A stretch of 61,967 bases of DNA, from contig JBNGIO010005907.1 in NCBI GenBank assembly GCA_049999805.1, forward strand, positions 1 to 61,967, in the 5' to 3' direction. A program made the translations under genes and the position numbers. Source of the DNA: Folioceros fuciformis. Taxonomy: Eukaryota; Anthocerotophyta; Anthocerotopsida; Anthocerotales. The notes under the pieces are model-generated. The model was not told the DNA's origin. It did not search any database and saw nothing but the letters and a program-made list of their open reading frames with translations. How positions within the stretch are numbered: position 1 is the stretch's first letter; the number at the start of each line of letters is the position of its first letter. Shown here piece after piece: positions 28,911 to 42,743 of this stretch.

Positions 28911-31900
28911 TTACTTTCCCATCATTCTGGTTCGAAAAAACTTGTCGTGCGTCACTCTTACATTGCATGGCTGTTGAGAACTTGCCTTAACAATGGGCAC
29001 ATTTTCAGTCTTGTCCACAGTCTTCGAACTCCACCTAGGATTACCCACAGATGTGCTTAATAGAGGCATGATCGGCATCCCAGAGCCTTTGGTTCTTGGA
29101 CTTGCAGCAATGGACGTTCTTGGGCTCGAGAGTCCGAACCCAGATCTTGGACTTCCCAGTCTAGAACTTGTCCGGGGAGTCGACAGTCGGGAAGAACTCG
29201 GCTCTGAGGATCGTGCACTCATTAGTCCACCGTATAGAGGGTCACGAGCACTGAGGATTGACCTTGGCGTGCACAAGGAATCCCCTTTCCAAATGCCCTC
29301 ATTGGTTGCAGCAGTTGTCTGGTGAAACTGAAGCTCTCCAAGTGGCAATCTGGCCATCTCAACATTGCTAGATATGGTCTTCACCACTTGCTGCGGAGGT
29401 ACTCTGTCTTCCCGCGGGGGAATCAGAGGAGTTACTGGGCGGGCCACAGCGCAATGCTCATCGTCATCAAGAACAGCAGCTGATATCGCAAACTTCGACA
29501 CCTATTATTTTCAACAGAGTCTGAGCATGATCGTCATCTGAGCTTACGGACATTGGTTGAGCTCCTCAACCATGACCTTCACGTGCAGGAAAATCTTCCG
29601 CAAACCAGTTGACAAAATAATTCTCATACCTCAGGAATGTCCTTGTACGCTATCAGTGAGGCCAGAAGCTCAAGCAAATGATCCTCTCGCATGTGGGTGA
29701 GTCCGTATCGTTTTCGGTAGTACAGATACATAAACTCGGGCATTTCATGAGGTGTTTTACCACTTCTCATACACGCAATGTCGTCTTTAATCTTCGCAGC
29801 ATATATGTCAGTGATTGTTTGTCGAACAAACCTTTCTGTGAGTGGCTCCGCATCCTACGGCAGGAAATGGAATTGCAGAATCGTCGTTACAACGGCGCCA
29901 CTAAACAACAGAACCATTGCAACATTGCTACCGCTATTCTAGAGTCCGCCTGTCGCTCTATTTCACTGTCAGACAGTCTAATCCTTGCAGTCCGTGGCAT
30001 AGATATACGATAGTCGATTCCGCAAAAAACATTTCAGAGATCATGGTTAACTTACAACGGCCTTTCGGGCAAGCTTTTGCCAGTAGGTACGGAACTCCAG
30101 CATATCTGTTTCCTCGGGAGATAAGGGATGAGGTATCAATAGCGACCAAAAACCTGAGGCAGCTGTTTGAGAAGATCTGGACACTTTTCCCTGCATTGCA
30201 CACACCTGAGACAATTAGGGGCAGAAAACGAACTGACGAGTCGCCCGACGTGCTGTGCAGGGCTCAAGAATGTGGGGCATGCAACATTGGATCAGTTCGC
30301 AAAATGTGTCAGAATATATATTCACTCATAATAGCAAGTTACCTTGCCCATGAGCTTTTCATACAATTCCCTAGTGTACTTGTCTCGCCACCTTCTAGCT
30401 GCTTGTTCAGCCAACAGTTTTGCTTGAAGCCTCTGGAGCTCTTTCTGCAGTGCCACCCTTTCTAAAGCAAGCCGCCTCTCAAGAGCCAATACTTCTTGCA
30501 AGTCCTTAGGAGTAAGATTAGCTAGAAGAGAAGCTTCTGGAAATTCAAGACTTAGAAGGTCCATCTTGTAAGGTGGCCCTGAAGCCCTCTCCAACCTCTC
30601 ATTGAAAAAGATACGATCAACATTCTTGTCCTCCTGTACTTTTGTAGAAGAGAACTCGAAGTTTGAGACACGCACAGTGTGCAATCTGTATTGCTGTGCA
30701 GCAAAGTCAATTCCTTGGGCAGGGAGTGGAGGCAAGTTGTGTAAGTGACCTTGCACTTCATTTGCTATGTTTTGCTCAGCATCCATCTCAAGATCACTCA
30801 TAGAAGCAATCTCTTGAAGAGTTTGCAACACATTTGTATACTGAAGGTGCTTGTCATCGTCGCCTGTTATCCCGCCTCCCAGGCTGTTCCAGAACCGAAC
30901 AAGTTGTCGGAGCAACCTTGAGACAAGCTCACGCTGGGTTCTCTGAGCTTCCGTAGCCATCTTCCAAACCTGTGGATATGCGAAGTATGACAACATAGGA
31001 AAACAAGCGAAACAAATGACTCTTTGCCTGTTTCGGCTTCCTGAAAAAGCAAACTTGCTTACTCTCCATAGAAGATTGACTAAGGCTGTCACATGTGGTC
31101 CATAGAGTGCAAGTTGCCTTTCCATAACTTGCAATGCAGCTTGTAGGACCCGTAACTGTTCATTCTTCTCTTCAAGGACACCTCTCAAATCAAGGTAAGC
31201 TTGAGACGCTCCAGATTTGAGCCCCAGAGTCCTTGGATCAGATAAACCACCCTGGAAAACCTCTATCATTCGTGGTGTGCTAGGAGAACCTGGACAAAGC
31301 ATCCAAGGCTCCTCTGACAGCACCGGCGATACAGCATCCCGTGTTTGAAGACCTTCCTCAACAGATCCGGTAATGGAACTTGCAATTGTTATGGATTTGA
31401 TCTGTTCACCTGCACTGGATGTAGAAGCAGGATACTGCAGTTGTCTATTTACAAATAGATCTTTGGTTTCCTGTAAGTAGCTCATCATATTGCGAAGTGA
31501 GTTCATGTCAATCATGAAAGCCTCTATGGTGTCCTGCAATTCTTGTTTCATAAAATCCAGCTGCTTTTTGCAATTTTCCAAGTCCGCCAGCAGCAGCTCT
31601 CTTTCCCCTGACAGATCAAATCAAAACAGAAATGAAAAATCTCTGTTCAACCAAAAAACCTGCAAAACCTTACTTGCTTGTTTGCAGATTGCGAGGGAAA
31701 TAGATATCGTCCTACAACACTGTTTCAGGAGCAGTCAGCCCAAGTGTCTCACCCTCGAGCAGCCTCATGACATCCGATTCATCCTGCAGTCTTTTCCTGA
31801 GCAGTGCCAACTCTCGCCGGAGAGCATCTATAAGAGCTTCCAGTTCCTCATTATTCGCTTTGCTACCTTTCAAAGTGTCTGACATTTTCTCATACTTCCG

Positions 31901-34781
31901 ATCCTTCTCTTCAAATAGCTTCTTTTGTTCCTCAATTTGTCTACGTGCCTTATCCAACTCCTGTCTCAAACTTTGCACAAGGTCCATCTGCTTACGCACA
32001 TCAGAAACTGAGCGTGAATGTAATCAATAGTACTAGATCTATGTGACCATCATTGGTAGAATTATGCCCATCTCACGATTGTGCTGAAAGGATTATGGTG
32101 TATCATCCATCACCTCAACCTACCTGATTCTTTAACGCTGGCAAAGCATCAGCTGTTTTTTGTCTCTCCGCTGCAAGTGCTTCCCTCAAAGCCTGCAATT
32201 CAGCTTTCAGTCCTTCTATCTCCGCATCCATGCGCAACTTCAGTGCGTCATACTTTGCCTGAAGCTCAGCTAGAAGCTTTCTCAGCCTCTCTAACTCATC
32301 AGTCATGGACCTTAATTGGCCTTGCATTTCCCGGCAAGATTCATCTTTGCTTTCACCTTGCTCCAAAGCGTTGTTGAGCCGCTTTTCTAAATCGTCAACT
32401 TGTGCCAAGGTCCTAGCAAGCTGTATGACAGCTCAGATTGTGTTGGTAGGAATTCAATGCTGCAGTCATAAATGACCTAATTAGCAGATGACATAAATGT
32501 AAAACGACGACTAATACAAGTTTAGGAGCCACGACTCTTAGACGAGCAAACGGATCTCCCGCAATATGTCACATTAAAATACGGAACCAACGCAAGAAGG
32601 AACTGACCTGATCTTGTAACTCTTTCAAAAGGAGATTTCTTTCATCCAGCTTTTCCTGCAATAGCTTTATCGCATCATTTGCCATGTTTAACATGCTGAG
32701 AACCTTCATTCCATTCCTCTGCAGAGATTCTGCTCTCTCCCCAAACCATGAAGCATCTGGTGAGGTGTCACCAGTGACTGCTTTCATGGCTTGATCAAGT
32801 GCCTTCAGAGAGTCGCTTATTTTCTCATACTCCTTTAACTTCTCCCTTAGAGCTCGGTTCTCCCGCTCTACACCTGTTCTGACAAATTACTTTGTTCAAG
32901 TATAATCGAATGACGATGCGTACTAACAGCGGTTGATTACTAACACGACTGCCTCTAGCTACATTAGGAGCTAAGAATCCAGTGGCCTAAAGGTTCCTTG
33001 GGTCCACTAGGAAGGGATCCACGGATGAACGTCAGCTGAGCAGCTTGACAGCTCAAACACGAAGTGAAATTGACAAAATGGGACATTTGTCTGACCCAAC
33101 TTGCTACGGCAAATTAGGGGATAATCACAGAAGTCAAGACCTACCCTGGAGTTTGGCAAGAAGTTCATTAGCCCTCTCAAGAGCAGATTTTAGAGCCAGA
33201 ATTTCAGCCTGTTGCTCTGCAATCATACGAGCATTCTCCAACAGCTTCTGCTGTGTTAGTTCAGCATCCTGGTTCATCTTGTCCCGATTCCTTAGCAGCT
33301 CGTCAATTTGGAGCCTGAGAACTGCATAAATGAGCAAGATACTGATGAACACTGACCTCTTGAACCCCTCAACCTGCAATCGCACACTGCCCTAAATATG
33401 CCCACAGATGAACCAGGCCAAGCGGTGCGAGCGTCTTCAAAGAAAATCTCTGATACTCACGTGCGTTCCGGGTGGACTCAAATTCATACAGCTCCTGTAA
33501 CGCATCCCTTTGCCTTCTCGCTTCGAGCTCACTCTCCCGAAGTCGAGCCAGCTCACTAAGAAGGTCAGCAATATCCTTCTCAAGCTTTGCAATCCGTTCC
33601 ATGTACACCTTAGCGAGGGCCTCTGCATCTTCCAAAGATTTGCTCGCAAATTTCTCTTGCGCTAGCCGCAGTGTTTCCCTAAGCTCAGCCAATTCAGCTT
33701 CCTGTTGACGCAACAGCTCTCTCAAAGCCGACATCTGTTCATACTGTTCCTGCAGAAGCTTTTTCAAGCGGTCTATCTCCTCTTGAGCTTTCGCACTCAT
33801 CACGTCCATTTCCGCCTTCATCTTGTTACACAGTTCCCGCAATGCAGCCAACTCGGCTTCCAAGTCCATGATCTGTTTCCTCAAAGTTTCAATAACCTCA
33901 TCCTGTTGCTTCCGGCGCTCCTTCTCCCGTTCCAGCTCCCTTGACATTACCATAAGCCTAACCTCCATCTTGCTCCGCAGCTCAAACCCTGCCGTCTCCT
34001 TCCTCGCCACACTCCCAACCCTATCTTTCCTCTCACCTAAAGACTTCCTTCTGTGCCCGATGGCTAAACCTTCTGCATCCCCCCACCGCTGCAAATGGCT
34101 AGTCAACAACTTGAAGGCCACCATGATCTTCTCCGTGTTCTCATCATCAACTTCAAAACCCTTGCCCCCTTTGAGGAAGTCATAAAACCCTGCCGTGTGA
34201 GCATACAGACTCCGATACACCATATCCACCTCCTCAGACTCCAGTCCAGAAAACATCAACCTGGCTCTATCCAAACCACTGGACATCAGGCCCCCGGACG
34301 CACTCTCCTGCAGGGACGTAGAACTGGCTGTCGCAAGCACCCTGCCCAGCATTCGATCAAGCCAAGCTTCGATCAGAATCTTTTCCTGCGTATCGATGTC
34401 CTGACTTCTAAGCCAGCTGTTGACTAAGGTGTTCTGCGAGCCTGTCACCTCGAAGCCAGTGGTGGGCAGGGACGACCTGCGCCTCCTCCTCATGGCCTCT
34501 GTGGTGGGTGGTGGTTCCATCCCCTCATCTGCTGAAGAGGGTCGTGGGGCCGATGTTCCCAAAAACGAGCCACCGTGAATGGTTGAAGGTCGAGGATCAG
34601 CATCAGTTCTAGGCACCTTTGCACGGGGAATAACGCGCTTCCTAGTCAAGCTCTCCGCAAGCTGGGTATCAAAAGAGACCTCCTTCCGCACACGCGTATT
34701 CTCAGCTACATCCTTCCCCTCTCCTCCTGACGCACTGCCCGGCTCCCCTCCTGCCATGGTGGGGGCAGGATCGATATGCAT
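28911..34781 (-). CDS. Large coiled-coil protein, ten exons, Ser/Pro-rich tail
   Basis: Not a family I can name. Exons read on the minus strand: 34781-33461, 33321-33145, 32873-32608, 32420-32124, 31987-31753, 31607-31063, 30969-30343, 30205-30056, 29854-29630 and 29501-28911; all junctions keep phase, giving 1477 aa. Residues 1-270 are mostly non-coiled (basic RRRRRSS patch, KGFEVDDENTEKIM segment). From about 280 to 770 the protein is heptad-rich (LRKQIMDLEAELAALREL and similar). A second coiled coil ends in ELQRLQAKLLAEQAARRW. Exon 9 holds a compact unit, EFMYLYYRKRYGLTHMREDH. The tail has SPR/TPR motifs (STPRTSSRLGSPRSG), often seen in microtubule-binding proteins. Start: first ATG at 34781, or 34757. 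Using a donor at 28962 instead of the stop at 28911 fuses it in frame to the M48-like exons. A ciliary or cytoskeletal role is a guess from the neighbourhood. Confidence 0.75.
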
Positions 34782-35470
34782 CTGTCCGGTACGCAAACCA
34801 AAGGCAGCACCCAACTCCTTCCTTGTCTTCAGTACGACAAAACAAAAAATAGCCTACAGGCTGCAAGCAGCCATGGGTTCCTGCTGTGATTCAAGGGAGC
34901 CTCCACGGTCCCGCTGACGCGACAGAACCTGTTCGTTGGGAATGTAATAACGCCCTCCCCACCAGCACCAGTGGGCCAAACTCAATTTAGCTTTTCACTA
35001 CCCATCTGTGTGCACAGGTTAACGGTCCCTTGTCCGCCCAGTCAGACATTCACGCGCCAAGGGAGGGAGAGGAAGTTGCCGCGTTTGGTTCCAGTTACTG
35101 TGGAACTTTAGGTGTAGCATTTAGAGGGTTTGGCCTGAGACCTCGGATTTAGCCACGGTCCGATTTAAGTCTGTGTACAGCATAGTATTTGGATCCAACG
35201 AAGCGGGCAGGAGATGGTCAATTACGTGAGGGCTTAGATTTGTTTTCCCTAGGCCGCCTGGGTCGAGAGGAAACAACTGNNNNNNNNNNNNNNNNNNNNN
35301 NNNNNNNNNNNNNNNNNNNNNNNNNNNNNNNNNNNNNNNNNNNNNNNNNNNNNNNNNNNNNNNNNNNNNNNNNNNNNNNCGACAGCACGTTGTGTTTTCG
35401 AAATTCTTAAGAAAAAAATGTAATGGAACGCGTAAACAAGTGACCAGTTTTCTTTCGAGAAATATCTCGC
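34782..35470. other. Upstream region of the coiled-coil gene, with a 100-N gap
   Basis: Contains the promoter of the coiled-coil gene and, after the gap at 35280-35379, the 3' flank of TGD4. No coding pattern seen outside the gap. Confidence 0.5.
35280..35379. other. Assembly gap (100 N)
   Basis: A fixed run of 100 N between the coiled-coil gene and TGD4. Neither flank shows a tandem repeat, so the cause is not visible. Confidence 0.97.
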
Positions 35471-37259
35471 TTACTTTCCGAGAAGACGAATCTCTGCCAT
35501 GCCCTCCCTTCTAGTCGGTGAATACCACATCACAAACTTTGCAGCGCCTGTGGGTTCCAGTGAGCAGTCTATTCCATAACTTAGATCCTGCATCTCGGGC
35601 CATGAGCACGGAACGCACTGATCCATGACATACCTTGCATCTACCCGAGCTCGGAGGGGCCCGACGACCTGCCATGTAAAACGTGAAAAATTGCGAACCC
35701 TCGTGAAAGGACGAAGCAAAAGGACATGAAGGGCTTTCCTTCAGGAAAGGCGAGGAAGTGACTACCTGCTGCTGCAAAGTAAGAGCGATGGTTGGACCAT
35801 TCCTGTCCTCCTTAGCAAGCGCGGTGGTCGCTCCACCTTCAGCGGAGGATGGCAATGCAGCTGCCAGGGCTGATGCAGAGCCAACATCTATCCGGGCTCC
35901 AAACTTGGTGTGATCAAACAGAGCTCTCTGGAATAAGCCGAACTGCGCATCCAGACCAAGGGAAGCAAACGCATCCGCCGATACCAGAGAATTGTAGGGC
36001 CGCGCTTCTACACCATCATGCACCTCCTCACCTCCTCCAGGAACTGTTAGGCGTGTTGCAGCTGCCAGCCCCCCTGCGCAGAAAGGAAGCGCACACGCAT
36101 CACAGACCCGCACCTGCCAATCCAATCCAAATTGTTCGAGCTAGAGAAGTTCCTCACCAACGATGGCAGAGAGAATGACATGAGGCTGTGCAGCAATCAA
36201 GTTATAGGGTTTCCTCCTCCGTCGTCCCCCCGGCGTGTGTACACCTTTCCACAATTGCACCGCATTCTCGAACGAGACAGCAGCCTGGGCACGTGTGCCG
36301 GGCAGTGCAGCCGAGGGCACACTCTTCACAACTTGCGGCGGGCATGTCTGCTGTGGAGTCCCCGCACTGTGCTGCACCCCCACTCGGTAGCGCAGCCCCG
36401 TCTTGGCCCCCACAGAACTCAAATCCAGAGACACAACCTGCGGCACATCCCAGTAGCAGGCGTCCTTGTCCACAAGCTGCTCATGCCAAGCCCCCTCACA
36501 TACCACATCATGTCTTTGGAGCTGCACTGAGCACCGCAATCAGGCCCCGTTGTCAGAAACAGGGGAATACTCACTCGTTATCCTTCATCACCACAAACTG
36601 CAAACCAGCAAAACAGGCAAGGGAAACAAGACAAGGACCGAAACCCTAACCTTTTTACGCAGACTCACACGAGATCGCCACCCCTGCGAGGTGTCGCCTA
36701 TCGACTCCAGCTCCGAAACAGCAGACAAGGTGAAGTTCGGCGCCAGCTTCACATGCGCACGGGCACCGAGCGCGAACAAGCTCCCGTCCAGGCACTGGCC
36801 GAGCAGGTCGCGGAATCCGTTGCTTTCACTCCACAGCCGCTGCGCCCTCAGGCGTCCGGTCACAGTTCCCCACCTGAGCAGGGAGTAACATCAACGTCCC
36901 CAGCAATCCTTCCAAAAGACATCAAATGGCAATGTAATCCGAGCACTGCGTCTACCCAGTAACCCTCCTCACCAGCCAGGTCCGCCAGCGCTGGCCAGCA
37001 CCCGGTCCAGCACCAGCCCGGAATCAGGCACCAAGGACGGCGTGCACGGAAGCCGTATCAACTGCTGCAGCAGCAGCAGTTGCTGCGAGCGGGAGAGCTT
37101 GGAGGACCTCAGCAGCCCCAGGGGAGGCGGCTCCAGGGCCACGCTACGGGCCACGGCCTCCACCGACCTGGCAGACTCAACCTCCTCATTCCAGAACTTG
37201 GCAGCCAGAACAGACTGCATCGCAGGCTCTTTCTTCCTTCGCGCTCTTCCCTTCAGCAT
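35471..37259 (-). CDS. TGD4: TGD4-like chloroplast lipid transfer protein
   Basis: Five exons (37259-36973, 36873-36651, 36521-36158, 36073-35766, 35668-35471), all in phase, give 459 aa; the Arabidopsis protein is about 480. TGD4 sits in the chloroplast outer envelope, binds phosphatidic acid and is needed to bring ER lipid into the plastid for galactolipid synthesis. Recognised blocks are LEPPPLGLLRSSKLSRSQQ near the N-terminus, WDVPQVVSLDLSSVGAKTGL in the middle, KPYNLIAAQPHVILSAIVGG, and the C-terminal YNSLVSADAFASLGLDAQFG, then IALTLQQQVVGPLRARVDAR. Beta-strand-rich, no signal peptide expected. The ATG at 37259 shares bases with the ATG of the divergent PFC1 gene; an in-frame ATG at 37220 is the alternative start and would leave a short gap between the genes. 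Confidence 0.8.
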
Positions 37260-38209
37260 GCAGTCCTCCTTAGCCCTAAGCTGGTGCACGGCGCCGACGC
37301 CATGGCCAAGGCAGGGAACGAGCCGGAAGCTTCCTCACGTTCGCACTGGCGCCACCATCGCCTCCTCCGATGGGGTGCGCCGCACGCAGCGCGCCCTGCG
37401 CTCTCAGAGCAGCCGGCCGAGGAAGTGGCTGGGGCAGCACTACATGGTGGACGACAAGGTGAACGAGCGGATCGTGGAGGCGGCCCTCGTCGGGCCGGGG
37501 GACGTGGTGCTCGAGATCGGGCCGGGGACGGGGGCTTTGACGGAGGTTCTGGCGAGGGCTGGGGCGAAGGTCGTGGCCGTGGAGAAGGACCGCGAGATGT
37601 TTGCTCTCGTGTCGGAACGATTCCGGGACAGGGGTGAGCAGGTGGAGGTCGTGTTGCGGGACGTTTTGGATTGGCCCGTGCGGGCTTACATGAGCGACAA
37701 GCTCGCTTCCATTTCACCCTGCTGCAAGCCCTGCAAGCTGGTGTCCAATCTGCCCTTCAACATCACGTCGGACGTGGTGAAGATGATCCTACCCATGGGC
37801 GACCTCTTCTCAGACCTGGTGTTGCTGCTGCAGGACGAGGCGGCGGCGCGGCTCGTGAGCGCGGCGCCGGGGTCATCGAACTATCGGGCCATGAGTGTTT
37901 TCGTGAATTTCTTCTCCCGCCCGGAGTACCGATTCCCCGTTCCGAGGAGGAGCTTCTTCCCGGAGCCGAATGTGGATGCCGCGCTGGTCGCGTTCCGGGT
38001 GAAGCAGGCGAGGGAGTATCCGGCTGTGGCGTCGCAGAAGGCGTTTTTCTCCCTCGTCAGCTCCGCGTTTAACAGTAAGAGGAAGATGCTGAGGACGTCG
38101 CTCACGCACCTGTACAGCTCCGGGGACTTGCAGGAGGCGCTGCGGGCTGTTGGCAAGCCCGTCACGTCCAGGCCGGAGGAGCTCGGGTTAGAGGAGTTTG
38201 TTGCCTTCT

Positions 38210-40407
<2,198 letters not shown>

Positions 40408-41034
40408 CTGCATTTGATTTCCCACCGGCATTCCAACTCTCATCAACAATACCGCATGATAGAGACAACCTCTGACCGCATCCGTCCTCCTGTTTCAACA
40501 TGAATTCCTGAACGCTTCTAAACTGCAGGACGAGGGGATGGGAAAGAATACTTTGTATGCCTCATGGTAGAAGAATGACAACCTCAGCAGCCGCTTGATG
40601 TCCAAATCTGCATGAGCTGAAGCCGGGCATAGGCAGACCCGGCCACGAAGATTCCAGGCCACAGTTGTGTGCTACGTCAAGACTGGAGGGAAGTGTCCCA
40701 GAGGCGGGAACATGGTTGTTGGAAGCAGTTACCCCGTTTCCCGAAACCCTAGAAGCTTTCACTCGCAAAACGTTTCACGTCTGGAAGCCATGGAACCAAG
40801 GAATCATGTGTTCAGACCAGGGCTGAAGATCGGTCACGTTCCCAGACAAGACAGGCCTGTCGTCCCAGTCTGGTCTAGATCCTGCTCCCAAACAGATAAC
40901 GGTTGCTCAGACCGACCCTGGAGCTTGCTTGATTGATGTAGACCGCCTTGAGCTTACGGTGGACGCCACGCAGCAATTTTTGAGAGCGGGCTTAGGGGAG
41001 AACGCACTGAGCACTTGCATGAGTGGCGGGGCTT
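40408..41034. promoter_or_regulatory. Divergent region between TTLL9 and armadillo gene
   Basis: 627 bp between the first resolved TTLL9 exon (minus) and the ATG of the armadillo gene (plus). It must hold the missing first TTLL9 exon and both promoters. Candidate coding pieces on the minus strand at 40440-40900 show no conserved pattern, so the exon could not be chosen. Confidence 0.45.
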
Positions 41035-42166
41035 ATGGCCATGGATCCGGACGTGGACTCCATGGAGAAAGTGAAGACAGGATTGTGCGAGCCCACCAAA
41101 GTTCTGCTGGAGAGCCATAGGCTACTCCCCCTGCTCACTCAGTTCAAGGTGCTTTCAAGAAAGCAGAGCAACCGCAAGAGCGTGGGAGAGACATGCGTGT
41201 CGGCGCTCATCCGGCATCTCAACAACGCGGCGTGCACACCGAGGATAAAAGCAGAGGGAGCAAACGTGGTGCTCAACATCTGCTATGAGAAGGAGAACGT
41301 GGACGTCGTGTTGCGGTGCGGAGGAGCTGCAACATTAGTAGGATTCTTGGGATCAGCAGAGGAGGAGCTCCAAGCCAACGCGGCCGGGGCGCTGCAGAGC
41401 ATCTGCTTCCAGCCGGAGGGCCGCCGAATGGTGCGAGAGCTGGGAGCGATTCCGCCTCTCGTAGACTTGCTCACGTCCCCGTCCACGAACGTGAGTGACG
41501 CACGCGTGCAGATCTGGAGTCCTGTCTTGCACAGTGAGGTGTAAGGCATTGCAGATTGTTGAACTCCGGGTCGGAGCTCACGGGAGTCGGGGGAATGGGA
41601 TTCTTCTCTTTCAGGTGAAGGCCCGGGCAGTCGGGGCGTTGCATAACATGAGCTCGGATGTGGACTCCATCCGCATCATCCGCAAGAAAGGAGGAATCAA
41701 GTCGCTCATCAAGCTGCTCCAGAGCAACCAGCCTTGCATCTGCGGTTCCGTGGCGGGAGCGCTGCAGAATGTCTCCCGGGAGGTGGCCAGCCGCCTCATC
41801 ATCCGGGACAGCGATGCCATCCCCTCTCTCGTCAATCTGCTCAACAGCCCTGACATCCAGACGCAAGTAAGTCCCCTGGCCCGCACAGAGACACCGAAGG
41901 CTGCTCATCCCGGCTCCTTGCGCACTCGAGGTTCCTGTCGAGTAACTCTGCGACGCGGCCTATGGCAGGTGTGTGCGGCGGGAGCTCTGCTGAATGTCCT
42001 GGGGCCTGAGATGGCCGAGGATTCACCGCCCAACAAGCAGGCCGCGGGGGGACTGACCAAGCGTCAAGCCTTCGTGCGCACCATCACCTCCATGCTCACA
42101 ACTAGTATTGTCTTCCACACTTGCTTCGCTCCAGATTCCACCACAGGTTCCTCCCTTGGCCACTGA
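41035..42166 (+). CDS. Armadillo-repeat protein, three exons
   Basis: Exons 41035-41490, 41615-41866 and 41969-42166 join in phase to 301 aa. The start MAMDPDVDSMEKV has a second ATG 6 bp on. From about residue 25 to 250 it is built of armadillo repeats of about 42 residues: ANVVLNICYEKENVDVVLRC, ANAAGALQSICFQPEGRRMV, ARAVGALHNMSSDVDSIRII, CGSVAGALQNVSREVASRLI and CAAGALLNVLG. Each has the small-residue GAL helix and the hydrophobic H3 pattern. Such solenoids bind partner proteins; no catalytic domain is present. The last 55 residues do not look like a repeat, so the 3' exon may be mis-drawn or the protein may be shorter than its ancestors. It is divergent from the TTLL9-like gene; a flagellar role is only a guess from that. 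Confidence 0.75.
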
Positions 42167-42743
42167 TTCTAACCACTCCTCACGTGTTACTTTAGGAGTT
42201 GAACAGCTCCCTTTGAGCACCTTATCCAATTGTTGTCCACAAAGAGTGGTGTATACAAATATTTCTTCTCAAATCAAAACAAACATCCTTGTGGCAGGAG
42301 CAATTGCTGAGGTCAAAGCTTGAGCTCAAGAGCGAGAGAACTGCAGGATACTACACCCTTCACCATGAAAACGATCTGGTTCAGAGGGTGATACCACTTT
42401 AGACATACTCCTTTTCTACAAGTGAGGATACAAAGCGTCTGCAAGCAGAAATCCTCCTGTGGACTGGGCCAAAGAAAGCGCGAACTTCAATTGCCGTTCA
42501 TTCACATGTGGTGGACGGGGACAAAACATTTCCTAAGGAGCAGGAGCAAAAAAAGATAATACTACCAAATACATCGAAGGCCCAGTACTATTCCCTCGAT
42601 CTGTTCAATTTTATCCACAAGGACAAGAAGAATTTCCATTCCAACCTGTAAGCTCTGCGTGAGGAACTACTTCAACAGCTACATCCACATTCCTCCAAGT
42701 CGATCGCTCTATTATACAATCAGGAGGCTCCACCCAAAGCCCA
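42167..42743. other. Gene-free stretch between convergent genes
   Basis: 3' flanks of the armadillo gene (plus) and of rubisco activase (minus). I see no coding pattern, RNA gene or repeat. Confidence 0.5.

Noticed and set aside
37080-37637. 185-codon plus-strand frame overlapping PFC1 in another frame
   Set aside because: The PFC1 frame has all KsgA motifs; this one is an Arg/Gly-rich shadow of GC-rich sequence.
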